From Candidatus Borkfalkia ceftriaxoniphila (GTDB lineage: Bacteria > Bacillota > Clostridia > Christensenellales > Borkfalkiaceae): a DNA stretch of 64,000 nucleotides. The notes beneath the pieces were generated by a model. That model worked only from the letters and a program-made list of their open reading frames with translations. It was not told the origin of the DNA and ran no database searches. The position numbers were made by a program, and so were the translations under genes. Positions 16,193 through 24,869 of this stretch are shown piece by piece. Position 1 is the stretch's first letter. Each line of letters begins with the position of its first letter. Where the stretch lies: positions 1,090,005 through 1,154,004 of the forward strand of contig NZ_SDOZ01000002.1 in assembly GCF_004134775.1 (NCBI RefSeq), in the 5' to 3' direction.

Positions 16193-19100
16193 ATGAAACG
16201 GAAACTTTTGATGGTTGTGCTCGCGTTTGCGTTCGTGCTTTCCATCGGTCTGATGGTCGCCTGCGCGGACAAGGGCGACGATCCCGTGACGGGCGGCGAC
16301 ATCACGCTGACTGTGGAAAACGTTCCGAAAACGGGCATGGTAGGCCGCGAAGTCAAACTGCCCGCGGCATCTGCGAGCGACTCGAAAGAGGGCGATCTCA
16401 CGGACCGCGTCAAACTGAACGTCGATCTTCTGAAAGCGGACGGCACGACGAGCAAACAGATCTTATTCCGCGTCGCCGCGAACAAGGAGCAGAAGTTTAC
16501 GCCTTCCGGCAACGAACTTCTCGACTATAAGATTACATATTTCGTATCCAACGACGCAGGCGACACCAAGGAAGTCAAATTCGACTTCAAGGCCGCGGCG
16601 GATACCGAAGCCCCCGTGCTGTCTTTGGACAAAAGCGGAGATTTCGCGAATTTCGACCCCGCGACGGGCGTGACGGGCGTGCGCGCCACGCAGGATATCC
16701 GTCTTCCCGGGGCGGTCGGCAAGGAGACCGCGGACGATTACGACGTGTCTTCGCGCATCGAAACGCGCGTATATCTCGCGAGCGACGCAGAGTATGCCGC
16801 GCCCATTCTGAACTTCACGGGCGGCGCGAAACAGACGTTCCGCCTCATCGAGGGAAACTATAAAGTGCGTCTGACGCTCTCCGACGCGGCGGGCAACGCT
16901 GCCGAACCCATCGAATACCCCTTGACGGTGAGCGCGCCCGATCTGTCCAAAAACCTGATCCTGGACGCGGGCAACGTGCGCTGCGGGTTCGATTCGCGCT
17001 ATAACTCCACGCTGCAACAGTTGGAGATCGGCCGTACATCCTACGGCAGCCAGGCGGACGACTGCGCCGCTGCGGCGGTCGGCGTATCCAAACTGCATGA
17101 AAATTATGTGGGTATCACGCTCAATATCGATCCCTTTCAGGAGGGCGGCGAGCAGATCTACGATATCGGCTTTGTCGGCAGCAAAAACGGTACTTTGTTC
17201 TATCCCGACGGCTCCGAGGGCAGTTGGGCTCCCTATCTGATCTTACGTATCAGCGAATCGGGTACGTTCGAACTTCGCGGCACCACCGCGGGCAGCGGCT
17301 CGGAATCGGACGCGATCGTCGCGTTCACGGGCACGCTCAAAGACGCCAAGGATCATACGCTGTACATAAAACATACTTTCAACATCGACGCGGCGGATCC
17401 GAGCAAGTCGTATATCCGTTCGCAGGTTTGGGTGGACGTTACGCCCGATACCGAGATCACCGACGCGATGAAGGGCAAAAATTACGCCGAATACAAACTG
17501 GCGCGCGGCACTTCCAACGTGAAAGGGCAACTCGAATCGGGGCTGTTCGACCGTCTTGCCGACGAGGCGACGGGCGCGGGCTGGCTCACGTTCGGCGCGG
17601 CTACATTCTCCAAGAACGCGCAGGGACAGTATTACGACGATATCATGCGCATCAAGGGTGTTTCCATGTACGCCGCCGACGAAACGGAATTCGCCGTGGA
17701 CATCGCCCGTCCCGTTCTGACGAGCGAAGGATCTCTGCCGCAGCGCGTGACCGTGGGCGAGACTGTGACGCTTCCCGTCTTTACGAGCACGGAAGGCGTG
17801 GTCGCGTACGACGTGTACAAATTCGATTACGCCACCCGCACGGTCGGCGAAAAACTCGCGGTGAACGAGCGGAAAGTCAAGTTCGAAGAGGCGGGCTACT
17901 ATTATATCGTCGTTTCCGCCAAGGACGAAAACGGCAATATGGGCTACGCGGACCAGATCGTCATCTGCGCCGTGGAGGACAACGAGGCACCCGTCATTGA
18001 CGTGGACGATACCGTTATCAACGTGAAAGTGGGCGAAGCGTTCGACATCCCCGTGGCGACCGTCACCGACAACGTGGATAAAGATCTGACCGAAAAGGTC
18101 AACGTCGGCGTGGAAGGTCCCTTCTATGCTTCGAATATCAGCGGCACGAAGACTTCCATTCTGACGGAAGGCGAACATTGGCTCGTCTACACCGTTTCGG
18201 ATTTCGCCGAAAACAAGGCGGAAAAGAGAGTGAAAGTGGTGGTCAAAGGCGACGGGTTCGACGCGACGAAAAACCTCGTGGCGGACAACAAAGATTACGA
18301 AAACGGCGAACTCATCGTGGCGCCCGGCGCGCTGTACGAATACGGCGACAAGTACGTGTACGATCAGAAAGTATCCGTTCTGATGAGCACGGAATACGCG
18401 GACGGCAGCAATCAACTTTTGCAGATCAACCTGCGCGGCTCCTACGCGGACGGCAATAAGGAATGGCCCTCGGGCATCGTCATGCGTTTCGGCGCGACGG
18501 CGGATATCTCCCTCATCAAGCACGACAGCCTGATCGTTGCAAGCACCTCCAACGTGTTCAATACCGCTTATTGGAGAGGGGAAGACGTCCTTTTGCAGTA
18601 TCAGGTGAAAAACATAAAGGTGGGAGACGCCGATTACGTCTGCTTTATGGTCTGGATAAACGGCAAAGCAGTGCAATACAGCGTCCAGAACAAGCCCGGC
18701 GTGGAGCCTATTCTCGTCAGCGAGAACGGCGGCGCATGGACGCAGTCTGAAAGCGGTTTTGTGGCGGTCCCCGTTTCCGTGTTCGCCGAGGGCGGCGCGG
18801 CGCCGAGGGGCAACCTCTCCGCAGGCCCTATCCGCATCGTCGGATATAACGGCTGGGTGGCGCACGTCAAAGAACTGTACGTGGGCAAGGAATATACGCA
18901 GTATCCCGCCGACCCGCAGCCGCCCGAAGGGATCGAGGCTCCCGCGAAAGTGACCGCGGCGCCCGAACTGAACGGCGAACAGGTAGTCAACGGCGCGCCT
19001 TCCGATAAAACCATCGCAAAGGGTCCGCAGGGCGAAAGCAAGGTGTATTTTAAACTCAGAAAGACGGGCGGCGAAATGTCCCTCGTTCTCACGGGCGCGG

Positions 19101-19528
19101 CAAGCGGCGAATGGAACAACGGCGGCGGGCTTTCGCTGCATTACCGCAACGATTATAACGGTTTCTATATGGTGACCAACGGCGGCCGCGACGACGCGGT
19201 TTCCACGCGCGACTTCTTTTTCAATACGGGCGCGCTTGCCGACGACACCGATTATTATTTCGCGGTGCAGATGAAATACGTTTACACCGACGCGTCGCAG
19301 ACCCGCGTGAAGGCGATCGACGTTTCCATGTGGTTCGGCTCGAGCGAGGATGGGCTGTCAGCCGTGGAAAAAACTTTTGGCGGAGCGGCGGTCACGGGCG
19401 AAGCGGGGTACCTGAACGTGAGCGCGATGAGCACCGCGCAGATCACCTCCAACGGCATTCTCATTTTACCCTCGCCCGCAGGAACGAACACCATGACCGT
19501 TACGGGTATCCGTGCGGAACTTGCTTAA
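16193..19528 (+). CDS. Giant lipoprotein of Ig-like and jelly-roll modules, probable glycan-binding surface protein
   Basis: A 1111-residue lipoprotein (lipobox VAC at residues 22-24). Ig-like domains of the HYR/DUF5011 type can be seen at about 37-137 (VENVPKTGMVGREVKLP), 138-247, 505-590 and 595-690 (APVIDVDDTVINVKVGEAF ... VTDNVDKDLTEKV). They alternate with jelly-roll lectin-like modules (about 248-500, 695-910 and 920-1111). No catalytic motif was recognised. It is the first gene of the ROK-operator operon and is followed by an importer, so a role in capturing polysaccharide at the cell surface is a reasonable inference. The ATG is preceded by CAGGAGG. Confidence 0.7.
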   Translation: MKRKLLMVVLAFAFVLSIGLMVACADKGDDPVTGGDITLTVENVPKTGMVGREVKLPAASASDSKEGDLTDRVKLNVDLLKADGTTSKQILFRVAANKEQKFTPSGNELLDYKITYFVSNDAGDTKEVKFDFKAAADTEAPVLSLDKSGDFANFDPATGVTGVRATQDIRLPGAVGKETADDYDVSSRIETRVYLASDAEYAAPILNFTGGAKQTFRLIEGNYKVRLTLSDAAGNAAEPIEYPLTVSAPDLSKNLILDAGNVRCGFDSRYNSTLQQLEIGRTSYGSQADDCAAAAVGVSKLHENYVGITLNIDPFQEGGEQIYDIGFVGSKNGTLFYPDGSEGSWAPYLILRISESGTFELRGTTAGSGSESDAIVAFTGTLKDAKDHTLYIKHTFNIDAADPSKSYIRSQVWVDVTPDTEITDAMKGKNYAEYKLARGTSNVKGQLESGLFDRLADEATGAGWLTFGAATFSKNAQGQYYDDIMRIKGVSMYAADETEFAVDIARPVLTSEGSLPQRVTVGETVTLPVFTSTEGVVAYDVYKFDYATRTVGEKLAVNERKVKFEEAGYYYIVVSAKDENGNMGYADQIVICAVEDNEAPVIDVDDTVINVKVGEAFDIPVATVTDNVDKDLTEKVNVGVEGPFYASNISGTKTSILTEGEHWLVYTVSDFAENKAEKRVKVVVKGDGFDATKNLVADNKDYENGELIVAPGALYEYGDKYVYDQKVSVLMSTEYADGSNQLLQINLRGSYADGNKEWPSGIVMRFGATADISLIKHDSLIVASTSNVFNTAYWRGEDVLLQYQVKNIKVGDADYVCFMVWINGKAVQYSVQNKPGVEPILVSENGGAWTQSESGFVAVPVSVFAEGGAAPRGNLSAGPIRIVGYNGWVAHVKELYVGKEYTQYPADPQPPEGIEAPAKVTAAPELNGEQVVNGAPSDKTIAKGPQGESKVYFKLRKTGGEMSLVLTGAASGEWNNGGGLSLHYRNDYNGFYMVTNGGRDDAVSTRDFFFNTGALADDTDYYFAVQMKYVYTDASQTRVKAIDVSMWFGSSEDGLSAVEKTFGGAAVTGEAGYLNVSAMSTAQITSNGILILPSPAGTNTMTVTGIRAELA

Positions 19529-19541
19529 AATTTCCCGAAAC

Positions 19542-19577
19542 GGAAGAAAAGCGGTGCTTTCACCGCTTTTCTCTTCC
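19542..19577 (+). terminator. Intercistronic hairpin (possible attenuator or mRNA stabiliser)
   Basis: A long stem GGAAGAAAAGCGGTG pairs with CACCGC...CTTCC across a CTTT loop, with a 2-nt bulge. It lacks a clean T run after the stem, so it may be a weak terminator or a processing/stability element. It separates the giant lipoprotein from the importer genes. Confidence 0.5.
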
Positions 19578-19597
19578 GAGCGTGAAGGAGTAAAACA

Positions 19598-20614
19598 ATG
19601 AAGAAAGAAATCGCCGACGGGCAAAACGCGGAAACCGCGCAGAGCGTTCCGCTCACGGGCGCAAAAGTACTGCGCCGTCCCATGAAGAACAACTCGGTCT
19701 GGGCGCGCATTTTTAAGCGCTGGGACTTATATTTGATGATGGTCCCCGGGCTCTTGTGCCTTCTGATCTTCGCGTACGGCCCCATGTACGGCATCATTAT
19801 CGCGTTCAAGGACTACAAACCTTATCTCGGGATCTTCGACAGCCCCTGGACGGACATGAACGGGTGGGCGAACTTTTACTATGCGGTCGCCTCGCGCGGA
19901 TTTCTGAATCTGGTGCGCAATACCCTGATATTGGGCACCTTGAAAATGATCTTCGCGTTCCCGTCGTCCATCGTTTTGGCGCTGCTTTTGAACGAACTGC
20001 GGCTCAAATGGTTCAAAAAAGTCGTGCAGACGGTTTCATACCTGCCGTATTTCATCTCGTGGGTCATTATTTCGGGCATGCTGTACGTATTTTTGCAGAA
20101 AGATTACGGGCTGATCAACAAGGTGCTCGTAAGCCTCGGCATGGAGCCCGTGTTCTGGTACGCGGATCCCGGCAAATGGCGCGCGATCCTGACCATCACG
20201 AATATCTGGAAAAACTGCGGTTGGGGCACCATCGTCTTTCTGGCGGGCTTTACGAATATTTCTCCCGATCTGTACGAAGCCGCCACGGTAGACGGCGCGG
20301 GCCGCTGGAAACAGACGCTGCATATCTCCATTCCCGGCATTATGCCCGTCATCATGGTCACGTTCGTTCTCAGTATTTCGGGGCTCGTCAAGGACGATTT
20401 CGAGCAGATATACGCCCTCGTCGGCACGAACAGCATTCTATATGAAAAGGTAGACGTGATCAGCACCTGGGTGTACCGCCAGATCAGCAACGCAAGTTTC
20501 GAATCGTACGGCAACGGCACCGCGGTCAACCTGATGCAGAGCCTTTTAGCGCTCATTCTGACGCTGGGCGCCAACTTCGCCGTGCGACGCATGGGCTACG
20601 AAGGCATTTATTAA
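19598..20614 (+). CDS. ABC sugar importer permease (LplB type)
   Basis: A 338-residue permease, first transmembrane subunit of importer 2. The core begins with WDLYLMMVPGLLCLLIFAYG. It carries the EAA loop LYEAATVDGAGRWKQTLHISIPG and ends in FAVRRMGYEGIY, all typical of LplB-like polysaccharide permeases. A GAAGGAG site precedes the ATG. The partner permease starts 9 nt after the stop. Confidence 0.92.
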   Translation: MKKEIADGQNAETAQSVPLTGAKVLRRPMKNNSVWARIFKRWDLYLMMVPGLLCLLIFAYGPMYGIIIAFKDYKPYLGIFDSPWTDMNGWANFYYAVASRGFLNLVRNTLILGTLKMIFAFPSSIVLALLLNELRLKWFKKVVQTVSYLPYFISWVIISGMLYVFLQKDYGLINKVLVSLGMEPVFWYADPGKWRAILTITNIWKNCGWGTIVFLAGFTNISPDLYEAATVDGAGRWKQTLHISIPGIMPVIMVTFVLSISGLVKDDFEQIYALVGTNSILYEKVDVISTWVYRQISNASFESYGNGTAVNLMQSLLALILTLGANFAVRRMGYEGIY

Positions 20615-20623
20615 GGAGGGGAC

Positions 20624-21493
20624 ATGATTAAAAGAAGCAAGGGCGAAAAGGCGTTCAATGTATTCAATATCATCATTTTAACGTTCGGGGCGCTGCTCTT
20701 CATCATGCCGTACTGGCTGATCATATCCGCCTCGTTCACGGACGAACTGACGCTTTTAAAAAGCGGCGGGATCTCGCTGTTTCCCAAAAAGTTTTCCACC
20801 TACGCCTACGAATTTTTATTCACGACCAACAATTATATGCTGCTCTCCATCTGGAATTCGGTCAAAATGACGGTTCTCGGCACGCTCATCACGACATTTA
20901 CCTGTCTATTGACCGCCTATCCCGTTTCCAAAAAATATCTGGTGGGGCGCAGGGGCATTATGGTGTACATCATCTTTACCATGCTGTTCGGCGGCGGGCT
21001 GATTCCCTCGTATTTATTGGTATCCAGCATCTTTCCCGATACCATGTGGGCGATCATCATTCCGGGGGCGCTCGCGCCGTATTATCTCATTCTGATACGG
21101 AATTACTTTATGTCCATTCCCGATTCGCTGGAAGAGGCGGCGACGCTGGACGGCGCGTCCAATATGCGCATATTTCTGAAAATTTATCTGCCGCTGTCCG
21201 TTCCCGTCATCGCGACCATCGTGCTCTTTTGCGCGGTTTCGGTGTGGAACAACTGGTTCGGCCCCATGCTCTATATCAGCAGCAAGGACAAATATCCCAT
21301 TCAGTACATGATACAGCAACTTTTAAGTTCCGTCGACAGTATGCTCGGCGGCAGTTCCTCCACGGGGCTCATCCCCTCGGAAAGCGTAAAGATGGCCGCG
21401 GTCGTTGCGGCGTCTTTACCGATCATCATCGTCTATCCTTTCCTTCAGAAGTACTTTATCAACGGTATGATGATGGGAAGCGTCAAAGAATAA
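20624..21493 (+). CDS. ABC sugar importer permease (YtcP/LplC type)
   Basis: A 289-residue permease, second transmembrane subunit of importer 2. It has six hydrophobic segments, the EAA loop LEEAATLDGASNMRIFLKIYLPLS and the YtcP-like C-terminal FLQKYFINGMMMGSVKE. AAGGAGGGG lies before the ATG. It is followed by the binding protein gene after 10 nt. Confidence 0.92.
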   Translation: MIKRSKGEKAFNVFNIIILTFGALLFIMPYWLIISASFTDELTLLKSGGISLFPKKFSTYAYEFLFTTNNYMLLSIWNSVKMTVLGTLITTFTCLLTAYPVSKKYLVGRRGIMVYIIFTMLFGGGLIPSYLLVSSIFPDTMWAIIIPGALAPYYLILIRNYFMSIPDSLEEAATLDGASNMRIFLKIYLPLSVPVIATIVLFCAVSVWNNWFGPMLYISSKDKYPIQYMIQQLLSSVDSMLGGSSSTGLIPSESVKMAAVVAASLPIIIVYPFLQKYFINGMMMGSVKE

Positions 21494-21503
21494 GGAGGTT
21501 TTC

Positions 21504-23213
21504 ATGAAGAAAATAACAAAGATCCTGTTGGTTTTCCTGATTGCAGCGCTGTGCGTCGGTTCGTTTGCCGCCTGCGGCGGCGGGAGCGGCGGCATGACCA
21601 GCGACGGCCGATACATTCTGTCCGTTTACCGCGGCAGGAGCAGCGGCATGATCGACGGCAAGGACGACGCGCTCGTGACCGAGGCCATCGAGAAAAAGTT
21701 CAAAGAGGACACGGGCATCGGCATCGACTTGCAGATGACTCTGGAAACGAATACGTCCATTCCGCAGAAAGTCGATCTGGACTACTCGAAAAAAGACAAA
21801 CAGATGGATCTCGTATTCCATTACGCCAGCGAGGACGTAGGCTCCGCGATCGTCAAGTACGCCAAAGAGAGCGAATCGGTTAAGGAAGTGGAGGGGCTTT
21901 TAGAACAGTACGGCCAGCATATTCTCGCCGCCATCCGCCAGGGCGATACAAACCATATCGCCGAAAAGACGGGCTACGTTCTGCAGGAAAACGGCGAATT
22001 GAAAATGACCATGATCCCAGGCGTGTACGCGGAAAAACAGTACGGTATCCTGCTCAACAAGACGTATATGAAACAGGTGCAGGATAAGACGGGGCTGGAT
22101 CCCGAAACGTTCGACATTGCCAACGAAAACTATCAGAACATGAATTTCAAGCAGTTCGATACGCTCCTTCGCGCGATGAAATCCATTCCCGACGTGCAGT
22201 ACTCCCTGACGGGGTATCCCTGGGATATTTCCCGCGTCATCGCGCCGACCTTCGGCGTGGACGCTATGAGTTACGGCTTGAAAGACGGCAAACTCGTCCC
22301 GTCGCAACTCACAGACGGTTTCGACCGCTATATCTCCACCATGTTCGAATGGGCGAAGGACGGCTTGTGGGCGCCCGACAGCAACAACAAGAGCGAAGTG
22401 CAGATGCGTTCGGATTTCATGATCGGCAAGAGCGGCGTGTTCATCGCCTATCCCGAGATCAACAACCTCATCCAGTTGCACCGCCAGGCGCGCGCGATGG
22501 AGGAGAATGCCGACACCGAATACATGATGATCGCACCCCTTGCGGACGTGGATGAGAACGGCGACACGCTCATCGAGAACGGGGAGCCCGTCGTGCACGG
22601 ATTTTTGAAAAACAACCGCGCGTTCGGCGCCGTCATTCTTCCCATGAAATCCAAACACCCCGAGATCACCGTGCAGTTCCTCGACTGGATGTACGCCTCG
22701 CAGGAAAATTACGATCTCTGCAAATACGGCATCAAGGGGCAGCACTGGATCGAGGGCCCCGAAAAGGTCATCAACGGCGTGACCTACAAAACGTGGGAAT
22801 ATCCCGCCGCCAAATACGACGAATATACGCAGAATCCGCCCTATTCGGGTATGTGGGAACTTCTGCCCAATCTCAACGTATCCAACCGCGTGCGTTCGGA
22901 TCTCATGGATAAGGAAATGGCATGGTACGTTGCGTGCACTTCGGAAAACGAGGCGCTCGCCAGCGTGACGGAAGGGGTTTGGCTGCCCAAGGTTTCCCGC
23001 TCGCTCGCTATGCAGGCGCAGACCGTAGACGGCAAATACGTGGAAGACATCCGTTCTTACGCCTGGACGGGGCTGACCAACAACGGCAAATCGCCCGTGG
23101 AAATTTTAAAGGACTACGTTGCGGAAGTGAGCGTTTCCTGCAAGGAATACCTCGACGCGGTGGACGCAAACTACCAGACGGCGAAACAGAAACTTGCCGA
23201 AAAGTTTGCATAA
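21504..23213 (+). CDS. Extracellular sugar-binding lipoprotein of importer 2
   Basis: A 569-residue solute-binding lipoprotein of the LplA-type class; the signal peptide ends in FAAC (about residue 24). It should sit on the outer membrane face and deliver oligosaccharide to the permease pair just upstream. A perfect AAGGAGG ribosome binding site is present. Length and architecture match the binding protein of importer 1, but the two are distinct sequences. A terminator-like hairpin follows the gene, so expression of binding protein and downstream enzymes may differ. Confidence 0.88.
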   Translation: MKKITKILLVFLIAALCVGSFAACGGGSGGMTSDGRYILSVYRGRSSGMIDGKDDALVTEAIEKKFKEDTGIGIDLQMTLETNTSIPQKVDLDYSKKDKQMDLVFHYASEDVGSAIVKYAKESESVKEVEGLLEQYGQHILAAIRQGDTNHIAEKTGYVLQENGELKMTMIPGVYAEKQYGILLNKTYMKQVQDKTGLDPETFDIANENYQNMNFKQFDTLLRAMKSIPDVQYSLTGYPWDISRVIAPTFGVDAMSYGLKDGKLVPSQLTDGFDRYISTMFEWAKDGLWAPDSNNKSEVQMRSDFMIGKSGVFIAYPEINNLIQLHRQARAMEENADTEYMMIAPLADVDENGDTLIENGEPVVHGFLKNNRAFGAVILPMKSKHPEITVQFLDWMYASQENYDLCKYGIKGQHWIEGPEKVINGVTYKTWEYPAAKYDEYTQNPPYSGMWELLPNLNVSNRVRSDLMDKEMAWYVACTSENEALASVTEGVWLPKVSRSLAMQAQTVDGKYVEDIRSYAWTGLTNNGKSPVEILKDYVAEVSVSCKEYLDAVDANYQTAKQKLAEKFA

Positions 23214-23244
23214 ACGAAAAGGACTGCTCGCGGCCCTTCTTGAC

Positions 23245-23279
23245 GGAGAGTGAGGCGGCGCCTCGCTCTCCCTTTTTTT
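23245..23279 (+). terminator. Strong intercistronic terminator or attenuator
   Basis: A stem GGAGAGTGAGGCG / CGCCTCGCTCTCC with one T-G wobble (23245-23272) runs straight into seven T residues. It would partly end transcription after the importer 2 genes. The next gene starts 15 nt later and no clear promoter intervenes, so read-through is expected. Confidence 0.75.
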
Positions 23280-23294
23280 GATAAGGAGAATTGT

Positions 23295-24869
23295 ATGAAA
23301 AAAACGATCGTGTTTTTACTGACCGCGCTTCTGGTGCTCGGCACGCTGGCGGGCTGCGGCGAAACTTCGCCGCACGGCGATCCCAACGCCAACAAGACCG
23401 TGCCCGAAGGCTATAAGCGGCTGGAGATCGAACAGGATTCCAACGGAAAGCAGGTATTGGGCGTGGGGACCGAACTCGACCCGCACTTTCTTTCCTGCAA
23501 CGCGGGTCTGAGCGGCACATTCCAACCCGACAGCAAAGAATCGGGCGAAAAGTGGGAAGTCAAGGCGAGCGACTGGGACGATATTTTCGTGCCGCGCATG
23601 AAAGAAATGAATTTAAAACGCATCCGCACCATGGTTTTGCCCCATTATTTCTGCCCGTCCGAAGCGGCTTACACCTCGAAGGCTTACGACTGGCAGACAA
23701 CGGAGATGAAATCGCTCTATCAGGTGCTCGACACAGCCCAGGAACTGGAAATGTACGTCAATCTGACCATGTGGGGCGTGGATACTTCCCATTCCGCATG
23801 GCTCGCCGCGGGCGACAGCGGCACCTGGTGCTGCGAACCGCAGGAGGGCAAAGAGGAAATTTTTGCGGAACTGTTCGCCACCATGATCAAATATCTCAGA
23901 GAAGAAAAGGGATATACCTGTATTCAAGAGATCACGCTCTACAACGAGCCGAACTCCTTCTATAACCGCTACGGCGCGATCACGGGGCACGAATTGTACA
24001 CGGAAATGTGCATCGCCACGGACGAGGCGTTCAAAGAGGCGGGCATCCGTCAGGACGTGAAATTCAACCTTTCCGACGACGCGCGCGACTCCACCTGGCT
24101 AGGCAAATCCGCGGCCACTTTGGAAGGCGTGGCGGATATCCTCAATTCGCATACCTACGATTTTACCGAAGAACACACGAACGCGCAGATCCAATACGAA
24201 CTGCCAACTTATAATTTAAAGAGTTATATGGACGCCATCGAAGACAGCCCTCTGCCGCATATGTTCGGGGAATTCGGCACGGGACACGTGGAACCGCCCA
24301 GCATCGCGACCGACCGCCATACCGAAATGCGCGGCTTGCAGATCGCGCGCATCGCCGCCAATATGCTGTATATGGGCTCGTGCGGGTTCAGCCACTGGCC
24401 GCTGTTCAGCCAGTACTATAACCGCCCGTCCTCCGATTTCGTAACGGCGTATCCTTTCGAAATCATGAACATGGGATTGTGGGGCTATGCCGACGAAGAT
24501 TACGCGCCCCGTCCCGTCTACTATGCGTACAGCCTGCTTTCGCGCTTTGTGCAAACGGGCGCGCACATCTACCCCGTGGAAACCAACGACGCGAACCTCG
24601 TCGCCGTCGCGCTCAGAACGGAGGAAGGGAAATGGACGTATCTCGTCGTCAACGACTCTGCGGATACCAAAAATATTGCCTTTGTCAACAACACCAAATT
24701 TCCCGCGTCGCTCAACCGCTACGTATACGAGTTGGGAAACGTGCCGACGGACGGAAAACAGATACAGTCGGATAAGACGGTCACTGCGGACGGCCGCGTC
24801 GTTTCCGACAGGCTCGGCGGCATGACGTTCGCCGTGTACAGCGATCTTGAAAGCGGAGGTCGGACATGA
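23295..24869 (+). CDS. GH5-like clan-A glycosidase lipoprotein, copy 1
   Basis: A 524-residue lipoprotein with a lipobox (LAGC, about 16-19). The sequence fits a (beta/alpha)8 clan-A hydrolase, as in GH5-like cellulases and mannanases. The putative acid/base glutamate is in EITLYNEPNS (about 218) and the putative nucleophile in HMFGEFGTG (about 326). A C-terminal beta domain follows. The upstream in-frame ATG at 23250 lies in the terminator; AAGGAGA before the ATG at 23295 decides the start. Its stop overlaps the next gene's ATG (ATGA), implying translational coupling with its paralogue. Endo-mannanase or a similar endo-acting role is inferred from the neighbouring GH2 enzyme. Confidence 0.72.
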   Translation: MKKTIVFLLTALLVLGTLAGCGETSPHGDPNANKTVPEGYKRLEIEQDSNGKQVLGVGTELDPHFLSCNAGLSGTFQPDSKESGEKWEVKASDWDDIFVPRMKEMNLKRIRTMVLPHYFCPSEAAYTSKAYDWQTTEMKSLYQVLDTAQELEMYVNLTMWGVDTSHSAWLAAGDSGTWCCEPQEGKEEIFAELFATMIKYLREEKGYTCIQEITLYNEPNSFYNRYGAITGHELYTEMCIATDEAFKEAGIRQDVKFNLSDDARDSTWLGKSAATLEGVADILNSHTYDFTEEHTNAQIQYELPTYNLKSYMDAIEDSPLPHMFGEFGTGHVEPPSIATDRHTEMRGLQIARIAANMLYMGSCGFSHWPLFSQYYNRPSSDFVTAYPFEIMNMGLWGYADEDYAPRPVYYAYSLLSRFVQTGAHIYPVETNDANLVAVALRTEEGKWTYLVVNDSADTKNIAFVNNTKFPASLNRYVYELGNVPTDGKQIQSDKTVTADGRVVSDRLGGMTFAVYSDLESGGRT

